Shown here: piece after piece, positions 17,057 to 24,806 of the stretch
How positions within the stretch are numbered: position 1 is the stretch's first letter
Layout: each line of letters starts with the position of its first letter
NCBI RefSeq assembly: GCF_001458775.1
Contig: NZ_CZPZ01000015.1
Coordinates: 1-59,878 of the forward strand
Source: Candidatus Nitrospira nitrificans
GTDB lineage: Bacteria; Nitrospirota; Nitrospiria; Nitrospirales; Nitrospiraceae
Reading direction: 5' to 3'
DNA length: 59,878 nt
Translations under genes and position numbers: made by a program
Notes under the pieces: model-generated
Databases searched by the model: none
The model's input: the letters and a program-made list of their open reading frames with translations, nothing else
What the model was told of the DNA's origin: nothing

Positions 17057-17483
17057 GGATATCCTCCTTGTTTGCTGGTTTGTGTACCGACTATTGGGCA
17101 CCTATCGAAATAGGTGAGCAAGCTTGGTGCCATGCTTTCCTTTTCCGCCTCCCGGCTCTATAACGTTGAGGAATCATGAAGTCTTCGTGCAGTGCCACGG
17201 TCCTCTACGCGCGGTTGGCAGAAGGTTTTTTGGGGTGAATTCTTGGGGCAGAATGGAGTCAGCCTCAACTAAACCGCCTCACGATGGTTTGCCGGACTCC
17301 TGCGAACCTGTCGTATTTCACAGCAAGACAGAATCGTGCTATCTTCCGTCCCCTAGGCTGGAACGCTTTTTCTGACCCGAGCTCTATTTGTAGGGTGCGC
17401 GAAAGCCAGGTATCTGGGAATGGGAATTCCGGTCAACGTGCCATGCGCTGACCACTCCCGTCGATCTTCAACAAAGGAGAACT
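17057..17483. other. Intergenic region between divergent genes
   Basis: This 427-bp stretch separates the exported repeat protein (minus) from fabI (plus). Apart from the two ribosome-binding sites at its ends I see no convincing gene, hairpin or promoter. Both promoters must lie here. Confidence 0.6.
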
Positions 17484-18281
17484 GTGCCGATGTTACTCAC
17501 TGGTAAAAAAGGACTCGTGATCGGCGTGGCCAATAAGCACAGCATCGCCTGGGCCATCGCCCAATCGGTTGCCGGTCAAGGAGCTCAGCTCCTCTTCAAT
17601 TATCAAAACGAACGGCTGAAGCAAAACGTGGAGGAGTTGGCCGCCACCTTGCCCGGCTCGAAGGCGTTTCCCTGCGATGTGAGCAACGACGGAGAGATTA
17701 CGTCGCTCATGCAGCAGGTTCAAAAGGAAGTCGGTCAGATCGATTTCCTCGTCCACTCCCTGGCGTTCGCGCCTCGAGAAGAGCTGAGCGGACAATTCGT
17801 GAATACCAGTCGGCAAGGGTTTGCAATGGCGCTCGACATCAGCGCCTATTCGCTCGTGGCCGTCACCAGGGCCGCCTTGCCGTTGATGACCGCCGGGGGC
17901 TCCATCATCACACTCACCTATCTGGGAAGCGAACGCGTTGTGCCTCATTATAACGTGATGGGTGTCGCCAAAGCCGCGCTGGAGGCCACGGTCCGCTATT
18001 TGGCCTATGATCTCGGCCGTCTGAATGTCCGGGTGAATGCGATCTCTGCCGGGCCGATCAAGACCCTCGCCGCCCGTGGCGTCTCCGGGATCACGAAGAT
18101 GGTCGATCTCCATAAGGAGTTTGCGCCGCTCCGTCGTCCGACCGAACAGGGTGAGGTCGGCGACACGGCCTTGTTCCTGGTCAGCTCCTTGGGGCGGGGC
18201 ATTACCGGGGAAGTGATTTACGTTGATGGCGGATTCAACATTCTGGGCATGATGGCTCCCGATGAACAGGTTGGTTCCTGA
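17484..18281 (+). CDS. fabI: Enoyl-[acyl-carrier-protein] reductase FabI
   Basis: A 265-aa short-chain dehydrogenase of the FabI type, performing the last reductive step of each fatty-acid elongation cycle with NAD(P)H. The cofactor loop reads GVANKHSIAWAIAQ. The catalytic pair is in YNVMGVAKAALEA, a Tyr-x6-Lys spacing diagnostic of FabI. Later INAISAGPIKTLAA is the substrate-loop region and GEVIYVDGGFNILGM the C terminus. The GTG at 17484 lies six nt after AAGGAG; the ATG at 17490 is the alternative. Confidence 0.95.
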   Translation: MPMLLTGKKGLVIGVANKHSIAWAIAQSVAGQGAQLLFNYQNERLKQNVEELAATLPGSKAFPCDVSNDGEITSLMQQVQKEVGQIDFLVHSLAFAPREELSGQFVNTSRQGFAMALDISAYSLVAVTRAALPLMTAGGSIITLTYLGSERVVPHYNVMGVAKAALEATVRYLAYDLGRLNVRVNAISAGPIKTLAARGVSGITKMVDLHKEFAPLRRPTEQGEVGDTALFLVSSLGRGITGEVIYVDGGFNILGMMAPDEQVGS

Positions 18282-18440
18282 GCGCACGTTTTGTAGGGAT
18301 GTTGACGAATGGTGCATATACCGAAGAGAATCAGCCGTGCAAAGGGGGATGGTGACGATCAGTCGCATCTCGCGTGACGGTGGTAGAATTAGGACGACGG
18401 GTCGATCGAAAGGCAATCTCCGGTAACAGCGCAGCTCATC

Positions 18441-19103
18441 ATGCGGATAACGTCATTTCTTCTGGTAGGCATCGTCTCGAGTGGCGTTTCTCTCGTTACG
18501 ATGTCAGCGTCGGCACAAGACGCGCACCCGTCCCTTGCGAAACAGGCGCTTGAAGAGTGCGCCAAAGGAAGACTCGCGACTGAGCGTGAGAAGCGGCAGG
18601 CGCATTTTCAACAAGGACAGAGTTTAGGCGAACGGGCGGTCGCGGCCGATGAAGGGAATGCCGATGCCCACTTTGCGCTGTTTTGCAACCTGGGAGAGCT
18701 GCTCCGCATCGACGGAGAATCCCTCACCTCGCTCTTCGGACTTCGCCGCATGATGCACGAACTCGACCGGGCTCTCGAGATCAATCCAGCCCATATCGAC
18801 GCGCTCTCGGCGAAAGGGACCTTGTTGGTGAAGCTGCCGAGCCTCTTGGGGGGCGATGCCGAGAAAGGGGAGGCGCTCTTAGAACATGTTGTGAACAAGG
18901 CGCCGAAAGCCGTCAATGCTCGACTATCTCTTGCCAAAGTGCGGTGCGAGCATGGCCGACATCAGGAAGCCGTCACGCTGGCGACAGATGCCCTCGTCCT
19001 CGCTCAACAACACGACCGGGCCGACTTTATCCCCGAAGCGCGAGCGGTACTCGAGCAGCTCCAGGCCAATGCCGCTAAAGCCGGCTACAAAGCTCAATTC
19101 TAA
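18441..19103 (+). CDS. Exported TPR-like protein
   Basis: A 220-aa protein with a signal peptide (cleavage probably after SASA near residue 25) and helical repeats. Residues about 50-205 show TPR-like spacing (ADAHFALFCNLGELL, RALEINPAHIDALSAKGTLL, ARLSLAKVRCEHGRHQEA). Most likely periplasmic and acting as a protein-interaction scaffold; no partner is evident. It is the last plus-strand gene before a region of small genes. Confidence 0.75.
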   Translation: MRITSFLLVGIVSSGVSLVTMSASAQDAHPSLAKQALEECAKGRLATEREKRQAHFQQGQSLGERAVAADEGNADAHFALFCNLGELLRIDGESLTSLFGLRRMMHELDRALEINPAHIDALSAKGTLLVKLPSLLGGDAEKGEALLEHVVNKAPKAVNARLSLAKVRCEHGRHQEAVTLATDALVLAQQHDRADFIPEARAVLEQLQANAAKAGYKAQF

Positions 19104-19147
19104 TCTTCTGCCGCCACATCGGTCTTGATCGCGTCCGGAGCAAGACC

Positions 19148-19216
19148 CATCGAGTGTTCTCCGCAACGTCTTCACGGGTCCTCGCCGCTTCTTCGACGCA
19201 ATTCGTCGATCGTGAA
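19148..19216 (-). pseudogene. Orphan C-terminal fragment of an ArfB-like gene
   Basis: On the minus strand about 23 codons read RRIASKKRRGPVKTLRRTLD, matching the end of the intact ArfB 300 bp away (RRIEGKKRQGRLKALRRTLD). DNA identity looks clearly below 80 percent, so it is an old duplicate or a decayed second gene. No upstream ArfB domain is attached. The frame continues past the point where ArfB stops. Confidence 0.55.
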
Positions 19217-19285
19217 CACTCCGAAATCTCACGCCTGCATGCATGTCATGATTGACTGAGTCCGGAGGAGATCGCACTCGTCGAA

Positions 19286-19513
19286 ATGAAGGTAAATTTG
19301 AGCCGATCATTGCGGGCTCGTCGTGAGGCTCGTGGGCTTTCTCAGCTGGCCCTCGCAAAGCGACTTCGATCGAGCCAATCTCGCGTGGAAAAGATGGAGG
19401 CAGCAGACCGGACTGTTTCGATTGATTTGCTGATACGCGGCCTCGTGATTCTCGGCGCAAGACCGCGAGACATCGCACAAGCTCTTGGCCGAGAGACCGG
19501 TGCCGCGGCCTAA
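19286..19513 (+). CDS. Small XRE-type helix-turn-helix protein
   Basis: A 75-aa protein consisting almost only of a lambda-repressor/Cro-type HTH: RREARGLSQLALAKRLRSSQSRVEKME, then a short helical tail. Such single-domain regulators often serve as antitoxins or phage-type repressors, but no toxin gene is beside it. The ATG at 19286 follows GGAGGAG at a long spacing of about 15 nt. It sits exactly between the ArfB C-terminal fragment and intact arfB. Confidence 0.75.
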   Translation: MKVNLSRSLRARREARGLSQLALAKRLRSSQSRVEKMEAADRTVSIDLLIRGLVILGARPRDIAQALGRETGAAA

Positions 19514-19521
19514 TCTACTTG

Positions 19522-19932
19522 CTAGTCAAGAGTTCTTCGCAATGCCTTGAGACGTCCCTGCCGTTTCTTTCCCTCAATCCGCCGATTCTGCGAACCCTTC
19601 GTCGGCTTGGTCGGCCTTCGCTTCTTGCGCAGGATCGCCACGCTCTGAATCAACAGGCGCAGTCGATCCAAGGCATCCTCGCGGTTACGCTCCTGGGTTC
19701 TGTGTTGTTGCGCTTTGATGGTAATCACGCCGTCGGCGGAAATGCGGTGATCTTGAAGCTTCAGCAGTTCCTCTTTATAGAATGGCGGCAGGGAAGAGGC
19801 ACGAATATCGAACCGTAGATGTATGGCGGTCGAGACCTTGTTGACGTTTTGCCCGCCGGCGCCTTGCGACCGTATGGCGTGTATGTCGATCTCGTGATCC
19901 GGGACAGCGATAGACGATGAAACACGCAGCAT
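19522..19932 (-). CDS. arfB: Alternative ribosome-rescue factor / peptidyl-tRNA hydrolase ArfB
   Basis: A 136-aa ArfB (YaeJ). It enters stalled ribosomes lacking a stop codon and hydrolyses the peptidyl-tRNA. The catalytic GGQ is in SQGAGGQNVNKVSTAIHLRF. The C-terminal tail is strongly basic (RKKRRPTKPTKGSQNRRIEG and beyond), as needed to fill the mRNA channel. Length is typical. The start is an ATG at 19932. The gene is convergent with the XRE gene, with 8 nt between their stops. Confidence 0.92.
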   Translation of the reverse strand: MLRVSSSIAVPDHEIDIHAIRSQGAGGQNVNKVSTAIHLRFDIRASSLPPFYKEELLKLQDHRISADGVITIKAQQHRTQERNREDALDRLRLLIQSVAILRKKRRPTKPTKGSQNRRIEGKKRQGRLKALRRTLD

Positions 19933-20187
19933 GATGAGTAGCTAGCACAATCTCGTGACAGGTGGCAATCTCCGGCACCCACTGGTGGGAGTCACAAAAT
20001 TTTTAGCTGGCGTTTCTTGTGCGGGAAGAGGTACAAAATTGGCCCAAGACGAAGCAAGGACCTGCCGACCTCAGCCCGACAAGAACCCATGGTGAGGTGA
20101 GGATTGCGGAGAAGGCTCGCCCTTGCCTCGGGAACAACGTGCGGGGTTTTCTCGAGTGTCGGACATGCGCCCGCTTGAGGAGGAATC

Positions 20188-20949
20188 ATGCAGCGTGCAA
20201 CGGCCAATAAACGAATGCGCAAGTGGGGACGACGGATCGCAATCGTGACCATCGCCTGGAGTCTTCTGATCGGAGGAGAAACCTTTGCTCAATCCACCTC
20301 GACATTCAACCAGGACTTTCGCCTCTGGGCACCGGTTTTCCTCACGGTGAAGCTGCCCTCATCCTTTCTTGCCTACATGGAAGTCAACACCCGCTTCGCG
20401 GATCTAGACGATGCCGGCCATATCGATCAACTGCTGCTCCGTCCGGCGCTTGGCTATCAACTGACGGATAATCTCTCCATTTGGCAAGGCTACGCGTGGG
20501 TCGGCAACTTTAATCAGCCGCATACCCCACCGCAGTCTTCCTTCTTCGAAGAAAGCCGGATCTATCAACAGATCAACTATGCGAGCAAATTCGAATCCTT
20601 CAGGATTCTCAGCCGCTTCCGCCTTGAGGAACGTTGGATCGAACATGCCGACGGTACTGCTCTGAGGTTCCGTCTGATGCTGCGGGGGGTGTACCCGTTG
20701 CCGTTTGCTCCTGAATGGGCGCTCGCGACCTACGACGAAATCTTTGTCAACCTCAACACGGTCGGCACGCGCGGGCCCGAGGCGGGTTTTGATCAAAATC
20801 GATTCTTTCTCGGCATCAATCGCACGTTTTCAAAATATTTCAATATGGACTTCGGTTACCAAAATCAGCTCCTCAACAGCCGGTCGATTCCCGACCTTGC
20901 GAACCAGATGAACCATGTCATCTTATTCCAGTTTTACATCAATCTGTAA
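20188..20949 (+). CDS. DUF2490 outer-membrane beta-barrel-like protein
   Basis: A 253-aa protein with an N-terminal signal segment (about residues 15-35, ending TFAQ) and a DUF2490 domain: FNQDFRLWAPVFLTVKL, LRPALGYQLTDNLSIWQGY, RLEERWIEH and a C-terminal strand ending in FYINL. Alternating aromatic strands suggest an outer-membrane barrel. DUF2490 has no established activity. The ATG start follows GAGGAATC. Confidence 0.85.
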   Translation: MQRATANKRMRKWGRRIAIVTIAWSLLIGGETFAQSTSTFNQDFRLWAPVFLTVKLPSSFLAYMEVNTRFADLDDAGHIDQLLLRPALGYQLTDNLSIWQGYAWVGNFNQPHTPPQSSFFEESRIYQQINYASKFESFRILSRFRLEERWIEHADGTALRFRLMLRGVYPLPFAPEWALATYDEIFVNLNTVGTRGPEAGFDQNRFFLGINRTFSKYFNMDFGYQNQLLNSRSIPDLANQMNHVILFQFYINL

Positions 20950-21113
20950 TCTCTTGAGGCGCAATGCACTATTTCCTCGATCCTCAAGACCACACTAGGC
21001 CCGGAAAAGAAGTTGTCGGCAACTGCGGGCCGATCCGAGAACGATCAGGCAGGGCATCCTGACCGCCAAATATTCAAGCCGATGTCTGTTCTTGCGCGTA
21101 ATTGGGTGACATG

Positions 21114-21148
21114 CACCAGCTTTACGGGACCAACCCGTAAAGCTGGTG
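21114..21148. repeat. Perfect 15-bp inverted repeat between convergent genes
   Basis: CACCAGCTTTACGGG (21114-21128) is followed after five nt by its exact complement (21134-21148). It sits in the 324-bp space between the convergent DUF2490 and carbonic anhydrase genes. There is no T-run on either side, so it is a factor-assisted bidirectional terminator or an mRNA 3'-end stabiliser. Nothing else is seen in this interval. Confidence 0.8.
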
Positions 21149-21273
21149 AAGTGATCAGAGAGGAAAAGACCGGCGAATCCCTATAGACGGTAACATGCTC
21201 TGTGAATCTGTCGAGATCTTCCATGCAGGATCGAGATGGATGTCCGTAACATAGCCTTCGTGCGACGACATAC

Positions 21274-22167
21274 TTATTTTTTCGTCGCGGTCGTTGTAGT
21301 TGGGAGATTCGTCTCCAGCACGAAGCGTTTATGCAAAGGTTGCGTCGGTCGCGCATTGTCGTGTTTCACGAGAGCGCGAAACTTTTTGATCTGTTCAGCG
21401 GAGACCTCGATGGGGTCTTGCATAACCGCCCAAATAACACCTTCGGAACAGGGCGGCGTGGTAAAGGAACCGGAGTAGCGATAGTAGGATTTCCGCTCAG
21501 GCAAGAGGTTCATCGGATTGACGGTGTGATTATGGTCGTCATTGACTTCTCCCACCTTGGTGGGCGCATGCTCCAAGAAGGTTTCGAAAAACTGATTGTG
21601 TTTGCCTTCTTCCATAAAGACGGCAACCACCGCCACCTCATGACGCTCGTTGTGATGCACCAGATGCAGTTCCATCGGGTAATGCTTCTGATCTATCGTG
21701 TGCTCACTCGGAACATGGAAATGGAACTGTTCAAGTAAGTAGAGGTCCTCGTCGAACACGATGGTGCTGTCCTTATCAAAATGGAGGACCGTCTGTCCGT
21801 GTTTGGGATAACGGGATTTGACCGTTTCTGAAAGCGGCTCGACTTCTTGTAATGTATGTCCATTATTCACCACATGAAAAGGAGCATCTCGATAAGAAAA
21901 CTGAATGTCGTCGAGCGTCGTCTTATGAGCGCGCAACAAATCGATCGGTGATTGGGCCATGCCTTTTTCACAGATGGAGAACTCGGGCCCAAGCTCGCTC
22001 CAATGAAGCGGTCCATGAGGACCATCATATCCCCATGTGCTATGCCCTGTTTCTCCCGCATGCACGCATGCGACCGGCAGCGTCAACGTCAGCATGATCA
22101 GCAGGCTTCTGATCGAAATCCTCATCATACTCGAGTGACTCGATACGGCAACCATTGATCCCTTCAT
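21274..22167 (-). CDS. Exported alpha-type carbonic anhydrase
   Basis: A 297-aa protein: an N-terminal hydrophobic signal (about residues 18-37) and a full alpha-carbonic anhydrase domain from about residue 43. It interconverts CO2 and bicarbonate. Zinc ligands are H149 and H151 in FHFH and H168 in ELHLVHH. The N-terminal motif QSPIDL and the substrate-pocket SFTTPPCSEGV are intact. The start at 22167 is chosen for the GGGGGAGGAA site upstream. An exported enzyme fits inorganic carbon supply at the cell surface, consistent with the DabA-type locus at 35-44 kb. Confidence 0.94.
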   Translation of the reverse strand: MKGSMVAVSSHSSMMRISIRSLLIMLTLTLPVACVHAGETGHSTWGYDGPHGPLHWSELGPEFSICEKGMAQSPIDLLRAHKTTLDDIQFSYRDAPFHVVNNGHTLQEVEPLSETVKSRYPKHGQTVLHFDKDSTIVFDEDLYLLEQFHFHVPSEHTIDQKHYPMELHLVHHNERHEVAVVAVFMEEGKHNQFFETFLEHAPTKVGEVNDDHNHTVNPMNLLPERKSYYRYSGSFTTPPCSEGVIWAVMQDPIEVSAEQIKKFRALVKHDNARPTQPLHKRFVLETNLPTTTTATKK

Positions 22168-22698
22168 GACATTCCTCCCCCTTCTATGCGGATTGACCAC
22201 TGAGTCATCTGTCGACAACCAATCTTGAAGTGAAACTGTTGCTACCCGGGGCGCAATTATAGGTTCGCGTCGATCCATTTCTCAATAGTTTACCTGTAGG
22301 ATTCGCCTGGGTAAATCGTATAAAGATCGGTATACGAACTAATTCAGGAATAGAAGATCAGGACTTTCGTGGCATGGCTGTTCGTCGACGTCGATTGAAC
22401 AAACGAAGCAGGTGATCTCCATAGCGAGAGGCTTATGAAGCCTCTCCATTTCTCAACTCAGTCCCTTCCCTGTGCCTTTGTGACATACCATGCCAGGCTG
22501 TCACGAATCCATTTCTGATTTCCCGCCATATCGGATAGGACCATAGGCGAAATCGTTGACGAATTCTTTCAGGCGATAGGCCGCAAGGAGCTTCTCAGAT
22601 GGCATCGGGCTTGCTGTTGCTCATAACAGGCGGTTCAGAAATCCAGGAAGTCGTTCCGACCGAGGCTCAGGTGGCGGCTGTCTCACGAAGGAGCCGAT
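22168..22698. other. Intergenic region with a short hairpin
   Basis: This 531-bp region holds the promoter side of the carbonic anhydrase gene. A perfect 9-bp stem with a 3-nt loop lies at 22426-22446 (GAGAGGCTT/AAGCCTCTC). An imperfect operator-like CGTATA/TATACG repeat lies at 22317-22336. No gene is convincing. Confidence 0.5.
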
Positions 22699-22929
22699 AT
22701 GGAATTGACGCCATACATATTGATCCATGATCAGGGCGAATGGTGCGGTTATCGAAAAGACCATCCGAACTATCGGGTGCATGGAAAGTCGTTCGAAGAT
22801 CTGCGATTGAAGCTCTATCGAATGCTTCTCGATATAAGTTGTTCAACGTCCTCTCCCGGCGGTTCCAACACGACAGGCTGTACTGCTATTGGCCACGACC
22901 AATTTCTCAAATTACGTAATGAGGGGTAA
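22699..22929 (+). CDS. HicB-like small protein
   Basis: A 76-aa protein. The N-terminal half reads like the partial RNase-H fold of HicB-type antitoxins: YILIHDQGEWCGYRKDHPNY, then GKSFEDLRLKLYRMLLD. The C-terminal 28 residues (Ser/Gly/Thr-rich) do not resemble the HicB DNA-binding tail. No HicA toxin is adjacent. The start is an ATG after GGAGCC. The next small gene begins 4 nt after its stop, so the two are cotranscribed. Confidence 0.55.
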   Translation: MELTPYILIHDQGEWCGYRKDHPNYRVHGKSFEDLRLKLYRMLLDISCSTSSPGGSNTTGCTAIGHDQFLKLRNEG

Positions 22930-22933
22930 GACA

Positions 22934-23116
22934 ATGGCGGACACGAGATATTCAAAGAAACAGATTGCCACCACGCGACGACAACGACAAATTGAGCTGG
23001 CCGACAAAAGGCTGCGCAAGCTTCTGGCGGATCTCTCTTTTGACGAGATCATCGTGCTGCAAGAGTTATGGGAGAGACAACACCAAGCGATCGGGGCAAA
23101 ACGGACTTTCAATTAG
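22934..23116 (+). CDS. Small basic hypothetical protein
   Basis: A 60-aa, very basic, helical peptide (KKQIATTRRQRQIELADKRL, then LRKLLADLSFDEIIVLQELW). The ATG at 22934 sits behind GAGGGG and four nt after the stop of the HicB-like gene. It is not HicA-like: the HicA double-stranded-RNA-binding His motif is absent. Function unknown; a nucleic-acid-binding partner of the upstream protein is possible. Confidence 0.55.
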   Translation: MADTRYSKKQIATTRRQRQIELADKRLRKLLADLSFDEIIVLQELWERQHQAIGAKRTFN

Positions 23117-23468
23117 GAGCACCGCCATTGAATCGCGCCACGATCCTCGGCAGTTTCAATGCGTAAAACGAACGAGTCGGCATCAAGATCGGATGAATGA
23201 GATCGGACGGATGAACAGCTGTCGCTCTGTCAATTCTACTGCTTTTGACGCCGGAGCATCCGACATGAACGGCTCAATGACTCAACATTCCAGCGTGAGT
23301 AGAGCACGCCGGCGGCCGGAACATCACGAAGGAAGCGACATGTGTGGGACGTTGTAGAAGGTTCATGATGGCTGAGTGAAGGAGCGCGTGCGGCATGGCT
23401 ATTCCGCTTGCTCTGTGACCATCCGCACGTGTCAGGACCTGTGATTTATCCAAGAAGGAGATTCACCC
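23117..23468. other. Intergenic region
   Basis: In these 352 bp I see no supported gene or strong hairpin. The frames that cross it are out of register with the genes on each side and have poor composition. AAGGAGAT at its right end is the ribosome-binding site of the Slp gene. Confidence 0.5.
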
Positions 23469-24059
23469 ATGCGTATCGTCGGCCTATTCGCAATATATGT
23501 ATTGCTTGCGGCATGTACAACTACGCCGATGTTTCCTCCGGAAATCATGAAAGACGTCGAAAAGGATACCTTTGATTTCAAGACATGGAAAGAGCAGGCG
23601 TATCATCCTTCCAACGCCCATTTCGTCCCTCACAAAGTGGAATTGGGAGGACGGATCATCAAAGTGGTTCAGAAGCCGGAAGGCGTTCTCATTCTTGCCG
23701 AAAAACAGCCCGTCGAGAAATATCCTGGGTATGGCCCCCGTAGCGCCGAACAGGAAAGCCCATTGATGTACGCCATCCTCTTCAATGGTTTTCCAGAGTC
23801 CGGCATGTTGCAGGTCGGCAATCGACTCGCCGTTGTCGGCGCGACGGATAAGGCCGGAACAGAAGTGATCGGATGGACTCCCACAACCATGCCGCATCTT
23901 CTGGCGCAATGTCTTCACATTTGGAATACCCAGGGAGTGAAAACCGTCGACGATTTTCCCTATGAAGGCATGATGGGATATTACCCTCCGGAAGAGAGAA
24001 CCTTCTGTGTTGAAGAGAACGAGCGAGGGTCATTGTCCGCCAGTGGCACGGGTTCCTGA
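23469..24059 (+). CDS. Slp family outer-membrane lipoprotein
   Basis: A 196-aa lipoprotein of the Slp (starvation-inducible) family. The lipobox is LLAAC with Cys16. The domain continues with VELGGRIIKVVQKPEGVLIL and ends in an extended tail. Slp proteins are outer-membrane lipoproteins induced by carbon starvation or acid stress in enterobacteria; their mechanism is unclear. The ATG follows AAGGAGAT. A response regulator gene begins 47 nt downstream. Confidence 0.85.
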   Translation: MRIVGLFAIYVLLAACTTTPMFPPEIMKDVEKDTFDFKTWKEQAYHPSNAHFVPHKVELGGRIIKVVQKPEGVLILAEKQPVEKYPGYGPRSAEQESPLMYAILFNGFPESGMLQVGNRLAVVGATDKAGTEVIGWTPTTMPHLLAQCLHIWNTQGVKTVDDFPYEGMMGYYPPEERTFCVEENERGSLSASGTGS

Positions 24060-24106
24060 AGTGGAGGGGCGAAGAGTCCGTCCAGAATTGAGCGAAGGAG
24101 GCTGAG

Positions 24107-24526
24107 ATGACCGGGTATGGGAAACGAGTGTTGATTGCCGAAGACGAGCAGGATCAGCGAACCTGGCTGGGCGTGGTTCTAGAGAGTGCGGGATACAGCG
24201 TTCATGTGGCCTGTAATGGACGCCACGCATTGGAAGAAATGAAACGTCGTCGGTTCGATGCCGTGGTGACTGATGATCGCATGCCCCATATCGATGGATT
24301 TCAACTCCTTTTGCTCGGGCGGCTGGTTTGGCCGGAGACGCCGATGATTCTGTTATCGAGCGAGGATGCAACGTTGTCCGACATGGTCGAACAAGGAGAA
24401 GCGCGCCGTTGTCTCCGTAAACCGTACGATGCCGGCGACTTATTGAAAGTGATAGAAACCGCCATTGAAACAGGAGGCGAAAGGCGATCGCACACGTCGG
24501 GATCTATGGCGTTGTCTCTACGATGA
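24107..24526 (+). CDS. Single-domain response regulator
   Basis: A 139-aa CheY-like receiver domain with no output domain. The acidic pocket is EDE at residues 12-14, the phospho-acceptor Asp56 lies in VTDDRMPHIDG, and the conserved Lys is in LRKPYD near residue 109. The C-terminal 20 residues are a basic Ser-rich tail. It may relay signals for the hybrid or NtrB-like kinases in this window, but no pairing is shown. The ATG is preceded by GGAGG. Confidence 0.88.
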   Translation: MTGYGKRVLIAEDEQDQRTWLGVVLESAGYSVHVACNGRHALEEMKRRRFDAVVTDDRMPHIDGFQLLLLGRLVWPETPMILLSSEDATLSDMVEQGEARRCLRKPYDAGDLLKVIETAIETGGERRSHTSGSMALSLR

Positions 24527-24806
24527 AGCATGTTCAATCTACCGTACCATTTTTATGTGCTTTGCATTGGAAGCGAGCCGAGCCTATCAGCGAGCCGCTG
24601 TAGGAGCACGCTCTAACTTTGCGCACGGTTCTCGAGATACTCACCGTCTGTACGCCGAGCGATCTGATCCCGTCTAGCAATCCGAGCTGACATGATCCCG
24701 GCACCTTCATTCAACGCCGCGATGATTCACTGAAGATGTAAACGAGACCGATACCGTTCCCAGGGGACGCCAGGTCTGTTTGTCCCCTTCATGAAGCTGC
24801 ACCGCG

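Noticed and set aside
21236-21478. 80-codon plus-strand frame at the carbonic anhydrase 3' end
   Set aside because: Antisense shadow of the anhydrase C terminus.
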